Assembly: GCA_947243845.1 (NCBI GenBank)
Contig: CAMXIF010000025.1
Location: 1-45,237 of the forward strand
DNA from: an uncultured bacterium
Lineage (GTDB): Bacteria; Bacillota; Clostridia; Lachnospirales; Lachnospiraceae
Length of the DNA stretch: 45,237 nt
Reading direction: 5' to 3'
Shown: in pieces, positions 44,281 through 45,237 of the stretch
Position numbering within the stretch: the stretch's first letter is position 1
How the letters are laid out: every line of letters starts with the position of its first letter
Translations under genes and position numbers: made by a program
The notes under the pieces: model-generated
Told to the model about the DNA's origin: nothing
What the model saw: the letters and a program-made list of their open reading frames with translations, nothing else
Databases searched by the model: none

Positions 44281-45192
44281 ATGTTAGATATCTGCTTACT
44301 GGGAACGGGAGGAATGATGCCCCTGCCGCATAGATGGCTTACCTCGCTGATGGCGAGGTATCAGGGTATCAGTATATTGATAGACTGCGGGGAAGGAACG
44401 CAGATTGCCATGAAGGAAAAGGGGTGGAGTCCGAAACCGATCGATGTTATCTGCTTCACCCATTTTCATGCCGATCATATCAGCGGTCTGCCGGGGATGC
44501 TTCTTACCATGGGGAATGCAGAACGTACAGAACCGTTGCTGCTGATTGGACCCAAAGGATTGACTAGAGTAGTCAATTCCTTGCGGGTGATCGCCCCGGA
44601 ACTGCCCTTTGAGATCCAGTGTCAGGAATTGACGGAACCAGAGCAGACGATCGCATTTAACGGGTTTCACATCGAAGCCTATCGGGTGAATCACAACGTG
44701 GTCTGCTACGGGTACAATATTGTGGTGGAGCGTATCGGCAGATTTGATGTGGAACGCGCCAATACACTGCAGATTCCAAGAAAGTACTGGAATCGTCTGC
44801 AAAAAGGTGAGATAATAGAAGAGGATGGAAAGACTTTTACACCGGATATGGTGCTGGGGGCACCGAGGAAGGGGATTAAAGTCTCTTACTGCACGGATAC
44901 CAGACCTACGGAGGGCATTGTGAGAAATGCGGCCGGGGCGGATCTTTTTATCTGCGAAGGAATGTACGGAGAGCCGGATAAAGTGCAGAAGGCCAGAGAA
45001 TATAAACATATGACGTTTTATGAGGCGGCGGATCTTGCGTTTCGTGCGGGTGTGCAGGAACTGTGGCTGACACACTACAGCCCTTCCCTGATTCGTCCGG
45101 AGGACTATATGCAGGAGGTCAGGAAGATTTTTCCAAATGCGGTCGCGGCCAAAGACGGCAGGAGTGTCGATCTTTTGTTTGCAGAAGATTGA
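44281..45192 (+). CDS. rnz: Ribonuclease Z
   Basis: 303 residues, the normal short-form length. It cuts the 3' trailer from pre-tRNAs that lack encoded CCA. The metallo-beta-lactamase motif HFHADH is at 61-66, with further ligands in YRVNHN, CTDTRPT and LTHYSPS. Residues about 145-200 hold the exosite arm. It is the last complete gene; the remaining 45 bases show nothing. Confidence 0.95.
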   Translation: MLDICLLGTGGMMPLPHRWLTSLMARYQGISILIDCGEGTQIAMKEKGWSPKPIDVICFTHFHADHISGLPGMLLTMGNAERTEPLLLIGPKGLTRVVNSLRVIAPELPFEIQCQELTEPEQTIAFNGFHIEAYRVNHNVVCYGYNIVVERIGRFDVERANTLQIPRKYWNRLQKGEIIEEDGKTFTPDMVLGAPRKGIKVSYCTDTRPTEGIVRNAAGADLFICEGMYGEPDKVQKAREYKHMTFYEAADLAFRAGVQELWLTHYSPSLIRPEDYMQEVRKIFPNAVAAKDGRSVDLLFAED

Positions 45193-45237
45193 GCATCCTG
45201 TGTTCACACCATGACGACAGTCGAAAAGAAGAGTTTT

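Noticed and set aside
44296..45207. 303-residue minus-strand frame
   Set aside because: It is the exact shadow of ribonuclease Z, with a composition unlike a real protein and no ribosome site.

Overview
The window looks like a chromosome segment of a strictly anaerobic, butyrate-forming Clostridia, most likely Lachnospiraceae. The reasons are the phosphate butyryltransferase/butyrate kinase pair, release factor 2 with its programmed frameshift, IMP cyclohydrolase and AICAR transformylase as two separate genes instead of a fused PurH, an FMN riboswitch on a RibU vitamin transporter, good Shine-Dalgarno sites throughout, and a moderate GC content. This is a judgement from gene content; no 16S gene or database search was available.

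Bases 1-5143 are the right (late) end of a prophage. The most notable element is a complete core diversity-generating retroelement (DGR): a C-type-lectin-fold tail protein whose 3' end is a variable repeat (VR, 1001-1133), a template repeat (TR, 1288-1420), and a DGR-type reverse transcriptase (1558-2676). VR and TR align without gaps. All 19 differences across the repeat fall on template adenines, which is the signature of adenine-directed mutagenic retrohoming. 18 of the 19 are A-to-G. Small phage proteins (two of the CD1375 type), a holin and a multidomain endolysin follow. The left part of the prophage, including the start of the variable protein, lies outside the window.

From 5229 on the DNA is ordinary chromosome. 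An MBOAT acyltransferase and a membrane-anchored SGNH-like partner probably acylate a surface polymer. Next come a small membrane protein, guaB, a GGDEF-EAL cyclic-di-GMP protein, and the last two purine steps on separate genes. Then ptb-buk (butyrate), secA and prfB (with its CUU-UGA-C frameshift). A minus-strand block (20968-22969) holds a DUF975 protein, a small Cys-rich HExxH protein and an Asn/Pro/Tyr-rich membrane protein, and ends in a bidirectional terminator shared with prfB.

The second half holds tex, an oligopeptide ABC transporter (oppBCDFA), a small Cys-rich protein, a BlaI-type repressor with an M56 sensor protease under a clear dyad operator, an iron-dependent alcohol dehydrogenase, the FMN riboswitch plus ribU, a zinc-type macrodomain hydrolase, and a MacB-type ABC/HlyD/permease operon. 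Upstream of that operon is an AT-rich intergenic region with phased direct repeats. The window closes with a YcxB-like protein, tsaE-tsaB-rimI, a small zinc-ribbon protein and ribonuclease Z.

The DGR belongs to a known class, so it is not a new kind of system. Its strong A-to-G bias, the absence of avd between VR and RT, and the coupling of the VR gene's stop codon to a hairpin are the points most worth following. Other unexplained structures are a repeated leader element before ptb and before the small Cys-rich gene, paired perfect hairpins after secA and after the MacB-type permease gene, a 29-bp tandem repeat across the ribU stop codon, and the TTTAAG repeats on an 11-bp lattice.
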